Shown here: one piece after another, positions 44,757-52,714 of the stretch | Position numbering within the stretch: the stretch's first letter is position 1 | Layout: the number at the start of each line of letters is the position of its first letter | Source: Shewanella hanedai | Lineage (GTDB): Bacteria > Pseudomonadota > Gammaproteobacteria > Enterobacterales > Shewanellaceae | Reading direction: 5' to 3' | DNA length: 64,000 nucleotides | Assembly (NCBI RefSeq): GCF_007197645.1 | Contig: NZ_VKGK01000001.1 | Coordinates: 124,001 to 188,000, forward strand | The notes under the pieces: model-generated | What the model was told of the DNA's origin: nothing | Databases searched by the model: none | The model's input: only the letters and a program-made list of their open reading frames with translations | Program-made: the position numbers and the translations under genes

Positions 44757-45152
44757 ATGAAAAAATTGATCTGCTTATTATCGTTTCTTTTATTTTTTCC
44801 TACCGCCACGGTTGCGGTGGAAGATGACATTGAAATAAGTGGTTTGGTGATCGACAGAACCCTAACTCGTTTTGGTAAAGACTTTGGTTTTTACTATTCA
44901 GGTTATTGGCGTGATCTGACCTTCACTCAAGGATTCAACGTGACGCTATACGAGACAGTGTTTCCGCAAGCTGGCACTCAGCTAACACTTGAGGTTAATG
45001 GGAAAGCCATTTACATCACTCACTTTGGACGTAGGGCAAATCCGATAAAAGAGCGGGCTGAGCAAGCTATTTTGCTTACTATCGATTACATCGCCCAAAT
45101 CAAGGCAAATGCCGCTACCAGTGAATTTACTCGCGTTGATGACGGCTATTAG
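44757..45152 (+). CDS. csgE: Curli assembly factor CsgE
   Basis: The 131-residue protein has a signal peptide (about 1-20) and the CsgE pattern: EISGLVIDRTLTRFGKDFGFYYSGYW, spread across residues 25-50, with a conserved YETVFPQAG and a C-terminal amphipathic helix. CsgE is a periplasmic chaperone that caps the CsgG pore and directs curlin to it. The order csgE-csgF-csgG-csgD with 23, 3 and 254-base gaps suggests an assembly operon with a separate regulator promoter. Confidence 0.92.
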   Translation: MKKLICLLSFLLFFPTATVAVEDDIEISGLVIDRTLTRFGKDFGFYYSGYWRDLTFTQGFNVTLYETVFPQAGTQLTLEVNGKAIYITHFGRRANPIKERAEQAILLTIDYIAQIKANAATSEFTRVDDGY

Positions 45153-45175
45153 CTTCAGATATTAGGATAATAATT

Positions 45176-45568
45176 ATGAACTACAGGATGTTAATTTTGG
45201 CTGCAAGCATAACGATTAGCAGCGCCCAGGCTACAGAATTAGTCTACACCCCGATTAATCCAAGTTTCGGTGGTTCAGCCCTCAATGGCTCATATTTGCT
45301 TAATAAGGCAAATGCACAAAATGATCATGAGGCTGATAGCTCTGATAAAGACTTTGTTACCCGCTTTAAAGAGTCATTGGAACGTAACATTCTCAATGAG
45401 ATCACTCGAGAAATCGCCAAAGGTAATATCACTGATGGTACCTATGACACAGGTGACTTTCGTATCGAAGTGGCAACGGTCGGCGATGGTGTGATGTTAA
45501 CCATCACCAACTTGCTAACGGGTGAGGTCACTGTGATCGAGATGCCAGTCTATGGCGGGGGAGGATAA
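45176..45568 (+). CDS. csgF: Curli nucleation/anchoring factor CsgF
   Basis: The 130-residue protein has a signal peptide (1-19) followed by ELVYTPINPSFGGSALNGSYLL, the N-terminal segment that inserts in the CsgG pore, and a C-terminal beta domain (TDGTYDTGDFRIEVATVGDG). CsgF sits at the cell surface and helps CsgB nucleate fibres. It is 23 bases from csgE and 3 from csgG. Confidence 0.93.
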   Translation: MNYRMLILAASITISSAQATELVYTPINPSFGGSALNGSYLLNKANAQNDHEADSSDKDFVTRFKESLERNILNEITREIAKGNITDGTYDTGDFRIEVATVGDGVMLTITNLLTGEVTVIEMPVYGGGG

Positions 45569-45571
45569 GTG

Positions 45572-46342
45572 ATGAAAAATTTACTGACTATGCTTGTATT
45601 GCTCTCTTTATCAGCCTGTGGCCTGATAGCTAAACCTGATATTAATATTACTGAGGCTGAGATTAACCCTGTGAGTAGTACGATGAAGGTACTGCAAGCA
45701 AAAACGCCGCCTAAATATCCTATTCCCGTGGCTGTTTATTCCTTTAGGGATCAAACCGGGCAGTACAAGCCCCAACAAAATGTAAGTTCATTCTCGACTG
45801 CGGTGACTCAAGGTGCAACCTCAATGTTAATTCAAACCTTACTTGAATCTCGTTGGTTTACACCAGTGGAGCGAGAAGGGTTACAAAATCTGTTAACTGA
45901 GCGAAAAATAACGAAGAAGCAGCCGGTTAAGAAAAATGAGTCTGAAGTTCCCCAGTTGACCAATGCAAGGCTGTTACTCGAAGGTGGAATCATTAGCTAT
46001 GAGACGAATGTAAGTACTGGCGGCATCGGACTTGAATATTATGGTATCGGTGCTTCTGAACTTTATCGTGAAGACCAAGTCACTATCTATTTGCGAGCTG
46101 TTGATGTTCATAGCGGAAAAGTGATGATGTCAGTGTCGACAACTAAGCGCGTATTCTCGCAACAGATGAGGGCTGGCTTGTTCCGTTTTACCAGTTTGAA
46201 TCGCCTAGCCGAAGCTGAAATGGGGTTTACGACTAACGAGCCTGTACAGTTTTGTGTACTGCAAGCGATTGAGTTGGCCGTCGCGGAGATGGTGGATAAA
46301 GGAATCGCATTAGGTTATTGGAAGTCAGGGTCTGATGTATAG
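45572..46342 (+). CDS. csgG: Curli secretion pore CsgG
   Basis: The 256-residue lipoprotein has a lipobox LSACG (residues 13-17). It contains PIPVAVYSFRDQTGQYKP, LIQTLLESRWFTPVERE, LLLEGGIISYETNV and YLRAVDVHSGKVMMSVSTTKRV, as in E. coli CsgG, with strands that form the nonameric outer-membrane channel. ATG 45572 is preferred; a GTG one codon earlier is possible. A terminator follows. Confidence 0.95.
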   Translation: MKNLLTMLVLLSLSACGLIAKPDINITEAEINPVSSTMKVLQAKTPPKYPIPVAVYSFRDQTGQYKPQQNVSSFSTAVTQGATSMLIQTLLESRWFTPVEREGLQNLLTERKITKKQPVKKNESEVPQLTNARLLLEGGIISYETNVSTGGIGLEYYGIGASELYREDQVTIYLRAVDVHSGKVMMSVSTTKRVFSQQMRAGLFRFTSLNRLAEAEMGFTTNEPVQFCVLQAIELAVAEMVDKGIALGYWKSGSDV

Positions 46343-46349
46343 CGCCTGT

Positions 46350-46373
46350 AAGGGCTTTTGAGCCCTTTTTTTT
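46350..46373 (+). terminator. Terminator after csgG
   Basis: AAGGGCT (46350-46356) pairs with AGCCCTT (46361-46367) around TTTG, followed by a T8 run. It separates csgEFG from csgD. Confidence 0.9.
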
Positions 46374-46596
46374 ATTAAATCAATCTGTATAATGTATTCG
46401 TTTTGGTGATAAATCTGGTTTATATGCTTTAATTGGTTTTAACTTGTGTTTATAGTTTATTTTCTGGTAAATTATATCGTTTTGTTATAAAAATGCCTAC
46501 CAAAGGTAAATGAATTGTATTAGCTCTTATGGACCAGAGAGTGTTTTATGTTTTCTTCAGGGTGAGAACATAATGATATTGACAAGGAGAATTCGT

Positions 46597-47262
46597 ATGA
46601 ACCAAATCGATGAACTTGTCTTTTTTCACCAAATTGAGGCGCCATGCCACTTAGCTATTTTGGCAGACTCTATTGGATTAAAGACTCGTATTATCAGCAA
46701 GTCTTCTGAACTATTTAACGGCTTACTGTCGAATAGTTTTTGTTTTATTGCCCAAAAAGGGGAGGCTCTAGACAACAAAGGCATCCCTTTAATCGCGTCT
46801 AGGCTAGCGTCACAGTTTCCCGTCGCGCTTCACCAGGTTGAACCTAATACATTGCAGGCTGAGTCGGCATTGTTATTGGGAATAAAAGGTGTTCTCTACT
46901 CAAACCAAGGTATGGATTCATTAATGTCGGGCATTACTAATATGGTCGAAGGTGAACTTTATTTTGATCGGCAATTAATCAGCCAAGTTTTTAGTCGTCT
47001 CGTGCGTAAGTTGGACAGTGCAAATGATACATTGCAAGACAGTGCAGTGATGATGCAGATGCTAACCAGCAGAGAGAGAACGATTATTAGTTTAGTGTCT
47101 AGCGGAGCTAGGAATAAGGAGATAGCTCATCGATTATGCATTAGTGAGCATACTGTTAAGGCACATATCTCCTCTATTTTCAGAAAGACTCAGTCGCGTA
47201 ATAGAGTTGAGTTGTTAAGGTGGGCACAGAGCTATCAGAGTCAGTTAGAGTTATGTTCTTAA
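46597..47262 (+). CDS. csgD: CsgD-like LuxR-family curli regulator
   Basis: This is a 221-residue protein. The start at 46597 has AAGGAG seven bases upstream; the frame is open 29 codons further 5' without a site. The N-terminal domain resembles a receiver but lacks the acidic pocket, as in E. coli CsgD. The C-terminal LuxR helix-turn-helix spans about 150-210 (LTSRERTIISLVSSGARNK, then EIAHRLCISEHTVKAHI). It probably activates the curlin genes. Regulation by c-di-GMP levels, as in enterics, is an inference. Confidence 0.85.
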   Translation: MNQIDELVFFHQIEAPCHLAILADSIGLKTRIISKSSELFNGLLSNSFCFIAQKGEALDNKGIPLIASRLASQFPVALHQVEPNTLQAESALLLGIKGVLYSNQGMDSLMSGITNMVEGELYFDRQLISQVFSRLVRKLDSANDTLQDSAVMMQMLTSRERTIISLVSSGARNKEIAHRLCISEHTVKAHISSIFRKTQSRNRVELLRWAQSYQSQLELCS

Positions 47263-47285
47263 TTAACTCAACTCGAATAGTTGAA

Positions 47286-47312
47286 AAGGGAGCCGATTAG
47301 GCTTCTTTTTTT
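47286..47312 (+). terminator. Terminator after csgD
   Basis: GGAGCC (47289-47294) pairs with GGCTTC (47300-47305, one G-U) around GATTA, followed by T7. It is related in sequence to the terminators at 36016 and 47464. Confidence 0.82.
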
Positions 47313-47336
47313 ATGTCCCTCTTTAATTAAACTAGT

Positions 47337-47356
47337 ACTGACTGACTGACTGACTG
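47337..47356. repeat. Tetranucleotide repeat (ACTG)x5
   Basis: Five perfect ACTG units occur in the convergent csgD-csgA gap. It is outside coding sequence, so phase variation of a protein is not implied. Confidence 0.85.
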
Positions 47357-47463
47357 ATGTAAGTGAGTGCTGAAATCGCTGTGAACCACCCTAGGTAATA
47401 AAGTTGAATTGAACAGCTAAGAAAGCAGCTGCGTTATCTGAGTTGCTATCGATATTAAGGTAA

Positions 47464-47493
47464 TAAAAAAGGGAGCCGGTTAGGCTCCCTTTT
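47464..47493 (-). terminator. Terminator after csgA
   Basis: GGGAGCC (47471-47477) pairs with GGCTCCC (47483-47489). On the minus strand a T-run follows. It lies about 20 bases after the csgA stop. Confidence 0.88.
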
Positions 47494-47511
47494 ATGTATC
47501 GTTATTTAAAA

Positions 47512-49023
47512 CTAGTTTTGAATGACTGTTGCCGTGTTGAAATCACCGGTTTGAGTCACTGATATAGTATTGTCCATACCCGTTTGTGAGCCCATCACTA
47601 GGTTATCATTACCAGTTTGAGCAATCGTTAGACTGTTGTTATCACCCGTAACAGCAAACGCTCCATTACCTTCACTACCAACCCAGTTACCATCACCTGT
47701 TTGCGTGATTAAGGCTGTGTTCTCATCGCCTGTAATGATAAGGTCAATCAGGTTAAGATCACCGTCTTGAGTCATCTCTACATCGGTATTGTCCATACCA
47801 ACGACAGTAACTAAAGCTTCGTTTTCATTGCCATCTTGTTCAATATCAACGTCATTGTCGTCACCAGTAACATCGGCATACCCGTCGTTGCTGTCACCCT
47901 CTTGGCTAATATCAATGTTGTTGTCATCACCTGTAGCGAAAGCGGTCACTTTACCATCGTTGCCATCACTTCTTAGGTCAAAATCATTGTTATCCCCATA
48001 GGCACCAAACGACGCGAAGTTTGTATTACCTTCTTGATCTAACGTGACATCATTATCGTTGCCGAATACTTGGAACTCTGCACCGTTGTTGTCGCCTTCT
48101 TGATCAACATTGATGTCGTTATCATCACCTTCAATTTCGGCTATAAGCGTGTCGCCAATCGTGTTGCTCATTCCGATTTGAACGATCTCAACGTAGTTGT
48201 CATCGCCTTGGGTGAAAGCGAGATAAGATGTATTGTCGTCGCCTTCTTGATCTATTTCGATTTCATTATCAGAACCAGTAAGGCCGTAGACAAAACCTGT
48301 GTTGTCATCACCTATTTGGCTAACAACGAAGTTGTTGTCGTCACCAGCAACGCCTTTAACAGCGCCTAGGTTGCCATTTCCTTCTTGGTAAACATCAACA
48401 TCGTTGTTGTTGCCTACGTTTGGTGTGATATCAAGAGAGACCATACCTGCAGTGTTATTGTTACCCGCTTGAGTAACTTTACCGTCATTATCATTGCCTT
48501 CTACTCGGTAGACACCAAAGTTATCATCACCATCTTGGTTGATGACTGCGGTATTGTTATCACCGATTAACTCAACGACAGCTTCACTTGCTGAACCATC
48601 CTGTGCCACATCGACGCTGTTGTTGTTGCCTGTAACATCAATATTGGTGATATTGGCGGTGTCGAATTGAGCAACATAAGTTTCGTTATCGTTACCTGTT
48701 ACGTCGACATTCGTTTTGTGTGACTCATCAGCCTGATCAACTTCAGTATTGTTACCTAAACCAGTTGAGTTAACATAAGCTTCTACAGACGTACCTTCTT
48801 GCACGACAGTAGTAGATTGATTATCACCTTCCTGATTAACAACAGCCACACTAAGGGTGCCAGTCTGTTCGACATAGGCTTCTTGCCCTTGAACTGAGTC
48901 AGCTGTGTTAGTGGTTTGTGTAATGGTTGCAGAGTTATCTGATCCAGCAAATGCTGAGCTACTCATGCCAAATCCTGCTGTGATCGCTAGCGCTAGTATT
49001 GTTTTTTTAGTCTGAGATCTCAT
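47512..49023 (-). CDS. csgA: Greatly expanded major curlin subunit (CsgA-like)
   Basis: The 503-residue protein has a signal peptide ending SSSAFA (residue 26). About 18-20 curlin-type repeats of roughly 22 residues follow, each G-x-x-N-x5-Q-x-G-x-x-N-x(10) (for example GDDNDVDIEQDGNENEALVTVV). E. coli CsgA has 151 residues and five repeats. The protein is extremely acidic, rich in Asp, Asn and Gly with very few Lys/Arg. Some repeats lack the inner Gln or Gly, mostly near the N-terminus. It would form a long beta-solenoid amyloid subunit. It follows csgB by 14 bases. No csgC is seen. Confidence 0.9.
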   Translation of the reverse strand: MRSQTKKTILALAITAGFGMSSSAFAGSDNSATITQTTNTADSVQGQEAYVEQTGTLSVAVVNQEGDNQSTTVVQEGTSVEAYVNSTGLGNNTEVDQADESHKTNVDVTGNDNETYVAQFDTANITNIDVTGNNNSVDVAQDGSASEAVVELIGDNNTAVINQDGDDNFGVYRVEGNDNDGKVTQAGNNNTAGMVSLDITPNVGNNNDVDVYQEGNGNLGAVKGVAGDDNNFVVSQIGDDNTGFVYGLTGSDNEIEIDQEGDDNTSYLAFTQGDDNYVEIVQIGMSNTIGDTLIAEIEGDDNDINVDQEGDNNGAEFQVFGNDNDVTLDQEGNTNFASFGAYGDNNDFDLRSDGNDGKVTAFATGDDNNIDISQEGDSNDGYADVTGDDNDVDIEQDGNENEALVTVVGMDNTDVEMTQDGDLNLIDLIITGDENTALITQTGDGNWVGSEGNGAFAVTGDNNSLTIAQTGNDNLVMGSQTGMDNTISVTQTGDFNTATVIQN

Positions 49024-49037
49024 GTGACTTTCCCTGT

Positions 49038-49469
49038 TTAATATTGTGTTATGGTTATTTCTGCACCATCAGCAATCTGCTCGATGGAGAAGTTAGCACT
49101 GCCAAGTTGATTTAGATTAACCTGATTATTGTTTCCAACTTGCGTAATGGAAGCTTGGTTATCATCGCCAACTTGAATCAGTTCTACTTGATTATTCTTC
49201 CCATATTGAGCTACATCGGCCTCGTTGTTATCCCCTAACTGCAACAGATCGGTGTAGTTATGACTACCGAGTTGTATAATATGTGCAGTATTAAGGTTGC
49301 CTAGCTGGACTAGGTTAACGAGGTTTTCTCGCCCATTGCTTTCAAGAAGAGATTGTAGAGTGACAGGCAGTTCGTAGGTACTCGAGGTGTCTAGATCATC
49401 ATCTGCCAACACCCAAGTGCTGAAACAAAGAGTGATAAACAGTAAGAATACAGAGTTAAGTATTGACAC
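49038..49469 (-). CDS. csgB: Minor curlin / nucleator CsgB
   Basis: The 143-residue protein has a signal peptide ending near residue 22 and a linker. Four to five curlin repeats follow (GNLNTAHIIQLGSHNYTDLL; GDNNEADVAQYGKNNQVELI; GDDNQASITQVGNNNQVNLN). The C-terminal repeat is degenerate (SIEQIADGAEITITQY), as expected for the nucleator that tethers fibres to CsgF. It is of normal length for CsgB, unlike its partner csgA. The promoter must lie in the 494-base region upstream. Confidence 0.92.
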   Translation of the reverse strand: MSILNSVFLLFITLCFSTWVLADDDLDTSSTYELPVTLQSLLESNGRENLVNLVQLGNLNTAHIIQLGSHNYTDLLQLGDNNEADVAQYGKNNQVELIQVGDDNQASITQVGNNNQVNLNQLGSANFSIEQIADGAEITITQY

Positions 49470-49963
49470 TTTAATACCCCTTTCTATTGATGATTATTAG
49501 GTTTTCTTGTTTTAAACCCAATCGAACTCGTTTTACTATCCCTAAGAGCTGCTGTCTTAAAGTTTGCGGCAACAGATCCAGATGAAGGTTCAAGTTACAG
49601 ACATGTGAAAATGCCGCAATCGGAAGAAGGTCTATTTATCAAACTCTCACCAATAAAAAACTTTTAACAAGCTGTTTACTTTTTATCCATTTGTTTTTAC
49701 TAGTTTTATTTGTTTTGGTTAGGTCGGGTTTTACTGTTTTTACTCTAGGTGATAAGGCAATGGGCGTAGTAGAAAGGTTGTAAAGCCCGTGAGCCAGCTT
49801 TCAAAACAGTGAGTGTTGTGGCAACAATCCTGATTGTGAAATGCACCGGAATTTACTTTGAGACTTTCTTGGGGAGAGGATTAATACCGACGAAAGGGTC
49901 TTAGTTGGATTTGGTTCCGGATGTTCCGGATATAGAATTTAGGGATAAAAAGGAAGTCAGAAT
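49470..49963. other. Divergent regulatory region between csgB and the subtilase gene
   Basis: It contains the csgB promoter region and, at 49817-49880, a block of about 64 bases that recurs at 52645-52706 in front of the M28 gene (core GGAATTTACTTTGA). Downstream of that block, a short direct repeat CCGGAT...CCGGAT (49917-49931) precedes the subtilase. No terminator was seen. Confidence 0.6.
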
Positions 49964-52492
49964 ATGTTTAATAAGATTTCACCGATTGCACTTGCCATTG
50001 CGGCAGCAATTACGGTCTCCGCAGCGCCAGTTCAGGCTAAAGTAACTCAACATGAATACGTCAAAGATTCGATTCTTGTTGTATATAAAGATAATGCCAC
50101 TCAGTCTGAGCGCCTTTCTGCACAACGTTTAGTTCGCGGTTCAATCCGTGACGCTAATGCTGACGGTGTTGATGATAAGTTTGCCAATTTAATGAATGGC
50201 AAGCTAGCAAGTCTATCACTACGTTCAGGATCTGATGTATCAAAAGCAATTAAAATGATCAGTCAACATCCTGCGGTAAAATATGCTGAGCCAAACTATG
50301 TTATCAAGGCGCTAGGTACGCCTGATGATCCTCGTTACCCTGAAATGTGGGGACTTAATAATACCGGTCAAGATGGTGGTACTGCTGGTGCTGATATCAG
50401 CGCAGTAACGGCTTGGGACACTTCAACTGGTGACACCGATGTCATCGTTGCAGTTATCGATACCGGTGTTGATTACAACCATGAAGATCTCCAAGGTAAT
50501 ATTTGGACTAATCCGAATGAGATTGCCGGTAACGGTATAGATGATGATGGCAACGGCGTTATCGATGATGTCCATGGTTACAGTGCTATCGATGATGATG
50601 GTGACCCGATGGATGGTAACGGCCATGGTACTCACGTTTCTGGTACGATCGGAGCAAAAGGTAACAACGGTGTTGGTGTAGTCGGTGTTAACTGGGATGT
50701 GTCAATTATTGGTTGTCAGTTCCTCGATGCAGGAGGTTCAGGTTCTACTGAAGGGGCGATCGCGTGTATCGATTACTTGACTGATCTTAAAGTTAATCAT
50801 GGTATTGATATCAAGGCGAGTAATAACTCGTGGGGTGGTGGTGCTTTCAGCCAAGCACTAAAAGATTCTATTGATGCCAGTGGTGATGAAGGCATTCTGT
50901 TTGTCGCTGCGGCAGGTAATTGTAGGAGTGGAGCACCTGCGCGTGATATCGATCAGGAGCCAAGCTACCCGGCTTCATACGACTCTGATGCCATTTTGGC
51001 TGTCTCCATGACTACCCGTAATGACGCTCTGGATAGCTGTTCTCATTGGGGGCCAACATCTGTGGATATGGGGGCACCGGGTAGCAGTATTCTGTCTACT
51101 ACGCCGGGTAATAATTACTCTGTATTCAGCGGGACGTCCATGGCCAGTCCCCACGTTACCGGTGCTGCTGCATTAGTATGGTCAATTAATCCTGATCTTA
51201 CGATTGATGAGATGAAGCAACTGCTGATGGATTCTGGTGATGCAAATGCAGATTTGGCGGGTAAGACCGTTTCTGGTGCTCGCTTGAACCTAGCAACTGC
51301 ACTGGACATGGCTGATCCATCTCCAAGTTACCGCTTCACAGTCACACCATCTTCACAAACTATCATAGCGGGAGAGTCTGCTAGTTATGACTTTAGTGTT
51401 GGTAGTGTTGCTGGGTGGGATGAGTCTGTTGCGTTAAGTTTTGAAGTGACTCCAGCCCTTGCTGGTGTGTCTCTATCTGCTGACACAGTGATGGATGGCG
51501 ATAGCTTTACACTTGATGTTATGACCGAAGGTTCAACTGCTTGGGGTGATTACAGCATTACCGTTTCTGGTGATGATGGCACTATTCAGAAGAGCAAGAC
51601 TGTTTCATTAGGCGTATTGCCGCAGGGTATTGAAGATTATCCTTATGGCAACGATGACCCAATGGATATTCCAGATAATGATTCTGCTGGTATCGTAAGT
51701 ACGATTGAAGTGACTGATGATGTTCAAATCTTCGGTGTTAATGCTGATGTAGACATTACTCATACTTGGAGTGGTGACCTTATCGTTACGCTTACATCTC
51801 CAGAAGGAACGGAAAGTGTACTACATAACCGTTCTGGCGGTAGTGCAGATGACGTAGTGATGAGCTGGGATCTTGCTGACTTTAATGGTGAGATGGCGAT
51901 AGGAACTTGGACTCTGGCTGTTAGCGATAATGCTGCAGCGGATCTAGGAACACTAAACAGCTGGGGTATCGTTATCTCAGGTGTAGGTGAAGGTACGGGG
52001 CCTGAGGCGCCAGTTGCCGGTTTTGAATCTAGTGTTGATGGCTTGAGTGTTAGCTTCACTAATACAAGTACCGATGCCGACGATGATATCGTTAGCTATA
52101 GCTGGGACTTCGGTGATATGGGCACTTCAGCTGATATGAACCCTGCTCACACTTACGCATCAGCGGGTAGCTATGCCGTATCACTTACCGTGACAGATTC
52201 AGAAGGTAACACTGATACCGCTAGCATGAATGTTGATGTGTTTGATAACGTCATTACAGCTGAAATACTCCGCGCTAAGTTGTCTCGTCGTGGTAGTGCG
52301 TTAGTTGACCTCGCTTGGGATGGCGCAAATGGTAACTCAGTTGCTATTTACCGTGATGGAGAGATGGTCGCGACAACCAACAATGATGGTCGTTACCGTG
52401 ACCGTTTCAGAGATGCACCTGCATCAGTTGTTTATACAATCTGTGAAGCTGGAACGAGCTTATGCTCAGATCCAATCACTGCACAGTTCTAA
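49964..52492 (+). CDS. Secreted S8 subtilisin-like protease with P and PKD domains
   Basis: This is an 842-residue exoprotease. It has a signal peptide (1-25) and a propeptide to about 115. The S8 catalytic domain has Asp166 (VIDTGVDYNHEDL), His221 (GHGTHVSG) and Ser392 (SGTSMASPHVTGA), with DDDGNGVIDD calcium-binding-type repeats. A proprotein-convertase-type P domain spans about 553-680 and a PKD domain about 685-765 (FTNTSTDADDDIVSYSWDFG). A C-terminal module of about 75 residues ends SDPITAQF. It is probably exported by type II secretion. The C-terminal modules nearly equal those of the next gene. Confidence 0.93.
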   Translation: MFNKISPIALAIAAAITVSAAPVQAKVTQHEYVKDSILVVYKDNATQSERLSAQRLVRGSIRDANADGVDDKFANLMNGKLASLSLRSGSDVSKAIKMISQHPAVKYAEPNYVIKALGTPDDPRYPEMWGLNNTGQDGGTAGADISAVTAWDTSTGDTDVIVAVIDTGVDYNHEDLQGNIWTNPNEIAGNGIDDDGNGVIDDVHGYSAIDDDGDPMDGNGHGTHVSGTIGAKGNNGVGVVGVNWDVSIIGCQFLDAGGSGSTEGAIACIDYLTDLKVNHGIDIKASNNSWGGGAFSQALKDSIDASGDEGILFVAAAGNCRSGAPARDIDQEPSYPASYDSDAILAVSMTTRNDALDSCSHWGPTSVDMGAPGSSILSTTPGNNYSVFSGTSMASPHVTGAAALVWSINPDLTIDEMKQLLMDSGDANADLAGKTVSGARLNLATALDMADPSPSYRFTVTPSSQTIIAGESASYDFSVGSVAGWDESVALSFEVTPALAGVSLSADTVMDGDSFTLDVMTEGSTAWGDYSITVSGDDGTIQKSKTVSLGVLPQGIEDYPYGNDDPMDIPDNDSAGIVSTIEVTDDVQIFGVNADVDITHTWSGDLIVTLTSPEGTESVLHNRSGGSADDVVMSWDLADFNGEMAIGTWTLAVSDNAAADLGTLNSWGIVISGVGEGTGPEAPVAGFESSVDGLSVSFTNTSTDADDDIVSYSWDFGDMGTSADMNPAHTYASAGSYAVSLTVTDSEGNTDTASMNVDVFDNVITAEILRAKLSRRGSALVDLAWDGANGNSVAIYRDGEMVATTNNDGRYRDRFRDAPASVVYTICEAGTSLCSDPITAQF

Positions 52493-52514
52493 GTAATTAA
52501 TATTACTTGTCATT

Positions 52515-52540
52515 AGTGGCCTTAGGGCCGCTTTTTTTTA
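52515..52540 (+). terminator. Terminator after the subtilase gene
   Basis: GTGGCC pairs with GGGCCGC-side bases around TTA, followed by T8. It is almost identical to the terminator after the M28 gene, showing that the 3' flanks were duplicated with the coding module. Confidence 0.88.
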
Positions 52541-52602
52541 TCTCTGTAGAAAGCCATTTCAATATATCTTCATGCATTAACTGTTTTAGAACTGCGTTTA
52601 TG

Positions 52603-52636
52603 TATACCAATCAGTAATAAGAAGTTGATCTACTCA
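52603..52636. repeat. Dispersed repeat TATACCAATC... (copy 1)
   Basis: This 34-base stretch reads TATACCAATCAG, then ATAAGAAGTTGATC and TACTCAG. It matches 62548-62582 at about four of five positions in the same orientation. It lies in the gap between two protease genes and is probably one end of a small non-autonomous element. Confidence 0.5.
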
Positions 52637-52714
52637 GAGTGTGCTATGGCAAAAATTCTGACTTGAAATGCAACGGAATTTACTTTGAAACTTACACGGG
52701 AAAGGATGTTTGTT

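Noticed and set aside
47789..48570. Several open frames opposite csgA
   Set aside because: They are antisense shadows of the repetitive curlin codons; the minus-strand curlin is clearly the real gene.
47263..49037. csgC gene near csgBA
   Set aside because: No frame resembling CsgC was seen in the csgA-csgD gap or around csgB.
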